6,710 nt of DNA from Leptolinea sp964404415 (GTDB lineage Bacteria > Chloroflexota > Anaerolineae > Anaerolineales > Anaerolineaceae): assembly GCA_964404415.1 (NCBI GenBank), contig CAYOKC010000171.1:1-6710 (forward strand). Reading direction: 5' to 3'. The notes under the pieces are model-generated. The model had not been told where the DNA came from. It did not search any database and saw only the letters and a program-made list of their open reading frames with translations. Position numbers and translations under genes: made by a program. Shown here piece by piece: positions 5,844 through 6,710 of this stretch. Positions within the stretch are counted from its first letter, which is position 1, and each line of letters begins with the position of its first letter.

Positions 5844-6710
5844 AGAAGAACGGCGATGGCTTATAGCCGCTGGAATGGTCATCTTATTGATCACCACCAT
5901 CCCTTATCTGGCAGGCTATTTTCAACAGGGGGAGGATTGGCGTTTTACAGGGTTCCTGTTTGGTTTGGAAGACGGAAATTCGTATATCGCCAAGATGTTG
6001 ACAGGCACGTATGGAAGCTGGCTTTTCCGGTCACCATACTCAGCCGCACCGCAAACAGGGGTTGTCGCGTTCTTGCCATACATACTGCTGGGTAAACTGG
6101 CGTATCCACCGGAAGCTCATGAACAACTGGTTGTTCTTTTTCACCTATTCCGGTTATTGGCCGGCGGATTTCTTATTTGGACTACTTACGCGTTTTGCTC
6201 CAGATTTATTCAAAAAATCGCTTACCGGCGGCTGGCCAGCCTGATGATTTTGCTGGGCGGTGGACTGGGATGGACAAGCCTATTAATAAACCAGGGTAAC
6301 ACGGGCTGGGGTGGTTCACTGGAGTTCTACTCTCCGGAAGCTTTCGGATTTCTGACGCTGCTGGGATTGCCGCATCTTGCCATGGCGCGCGGTCTCCTTT
6401 TACTGGGCTTTATTTACTTTTTCAGTTCTTTACAAAATGATAGCCGGTGGAACGATGCTGTAAAAGGCGGCCTGTGTTGGTTTTTTCTGGGCTTCTTTCA
6501 ACCATTGACGATCGTCAGCGGATACGGAATCCTTGGCTGCTATTTCTTGATCCGATTATTCCATGCCGGCCGATCACAATGGAGATCGGTGCTTCCGGAT
6601 GCCGGCAAGGCAGCCCTGATGGCCGGGATCGCGGCTCCCTGGGTGTTATATAACTTTCTGTTTTTTAATGCCGACCCATACCTGAAAGCCTGGTACTCGC
6701 AAAATATTAT
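5833..6710 (+). CDS. GT-C-like multi-spanning membrane protein, 3' end outside window (paralogue of the gene at 2210)
   Basis: The frame is open from the ATG at 5833 to the window edge, giving 292 codons with no stop. By comparison with its paralogue, about 220 or more residues are missing. The start overlaps the YfhO-like gene by 11 bases, pointing to coupled translation. After a charged N-terminus (KEERR) comes a membrane segment (about 9-30). Next is an outer loop with EDGNSYIAKM (46-55) and GSWLF (61-65), then GGGLGW (142-147), PH at 180-181 and WYSQN (287-291). These line up in order and spacing with DGYSYLAKM, GDWLF, GGLGW, PH and WTAQN of the first membrane protein, and the first membrane segment ends in PYLAG versus PCLAG. 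Overall similarity looks moderate rather than recent. The function is unproven; an outward-facing glycosyltransferase is the best inference from the acidic first loop and the YfhO neighbour. Whether it carries the soluble tail of the first protein cannot be seen. Confidence 0.8.
   Translation, partial: MVAKEERRWLIAAGMVILLITTIPYLAGYFQQGEDWRFTGFLFGLEDGNSYIAKMLTGTYGSWLFRSPYSAAPQTGVVAFLPYILLGKLAYPPEAHEQLVVLFHLFRLLAGGFLIWTTYAFCSRFIQKIAYRRLASLMILLGGGLGWTSLLINQGNTGWGGSLEFYSPEAFGFLTLLGLPHLAMARGLLLLGFIYFFSSLQNDSRWNDAVKGGLCWFFLGFFQPLTIVSGYGILGCYFLIRLFHAGRSQWRSVLPDAGKAALMAGIAAPWVLYNFLFFNADPYLKAWYSQNI

Noticed and set aside
5856..6653. Three short plus-strand open frames near the window end
   Set aside because: They are in other frames within the continuous open frame from 5833, which has homology to the gene at 2210.

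Overview
The window is a tightly packed bacterial chromosome segment, with nearly all of it coding. It reads best as a member of the Chloroflexota, probably Anaerolineae-like. That is an inference from the pgeF-yggS-yggT order followed by large YfhO-type and GT-C-like membrane proteins of a style I associate with that phylum. No rRNA, tRNA, CRISPR array, insertion sequence, phage gene or attachment site was seen.

Region 1 (1-1375, plus strand) is a housekeeping run. It holds the 3' part of pgeF (peptidoglycan editing factor, YfiH/YlmD family), a complete yggS (PLP homeostasis protein) overlapping it by 7 bases, and a small yggT membrane protein gene whose ribosome binding site overlaps the yggS stop codon. 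A hairpin with flanking T and A runs (1396-1425) follows. It probably terminates this operon and also the convergent gene.

Region 2 (1440-2141, minus strand) is one gene for a coiled-coil protein ending in a four-cysteine zinc ribbon (DUF164 / zf-RING_7 family). It runs toward yggT and away from region 3. A 68-base gap (2142-2209) separates it from region 3 and carries the likely promoters for both directions.

Region 3 (2210-6710, plus strand) is three overlapping genes for multi-spanning membrane proteins. The first is an uncharacterised GT-C-like protein of 513 aa, the second a YfhO-family protein of about 699 aa, and the third a clear paralogue of the first, cut off by the window end after 292 codons. 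The genes overlap by 8 and 11 bases, so they are probably one transcript with coupled translation. By family resemblance they may move sugars from lipid carriers onto surface polymers, glycans or proteins on the outer face of the membrane, but the substrate cannot be read from the sequence. The paralogue-YfhO-paralogue arrangement, with a motif set shared by the outer two, is the most interesting thing here.
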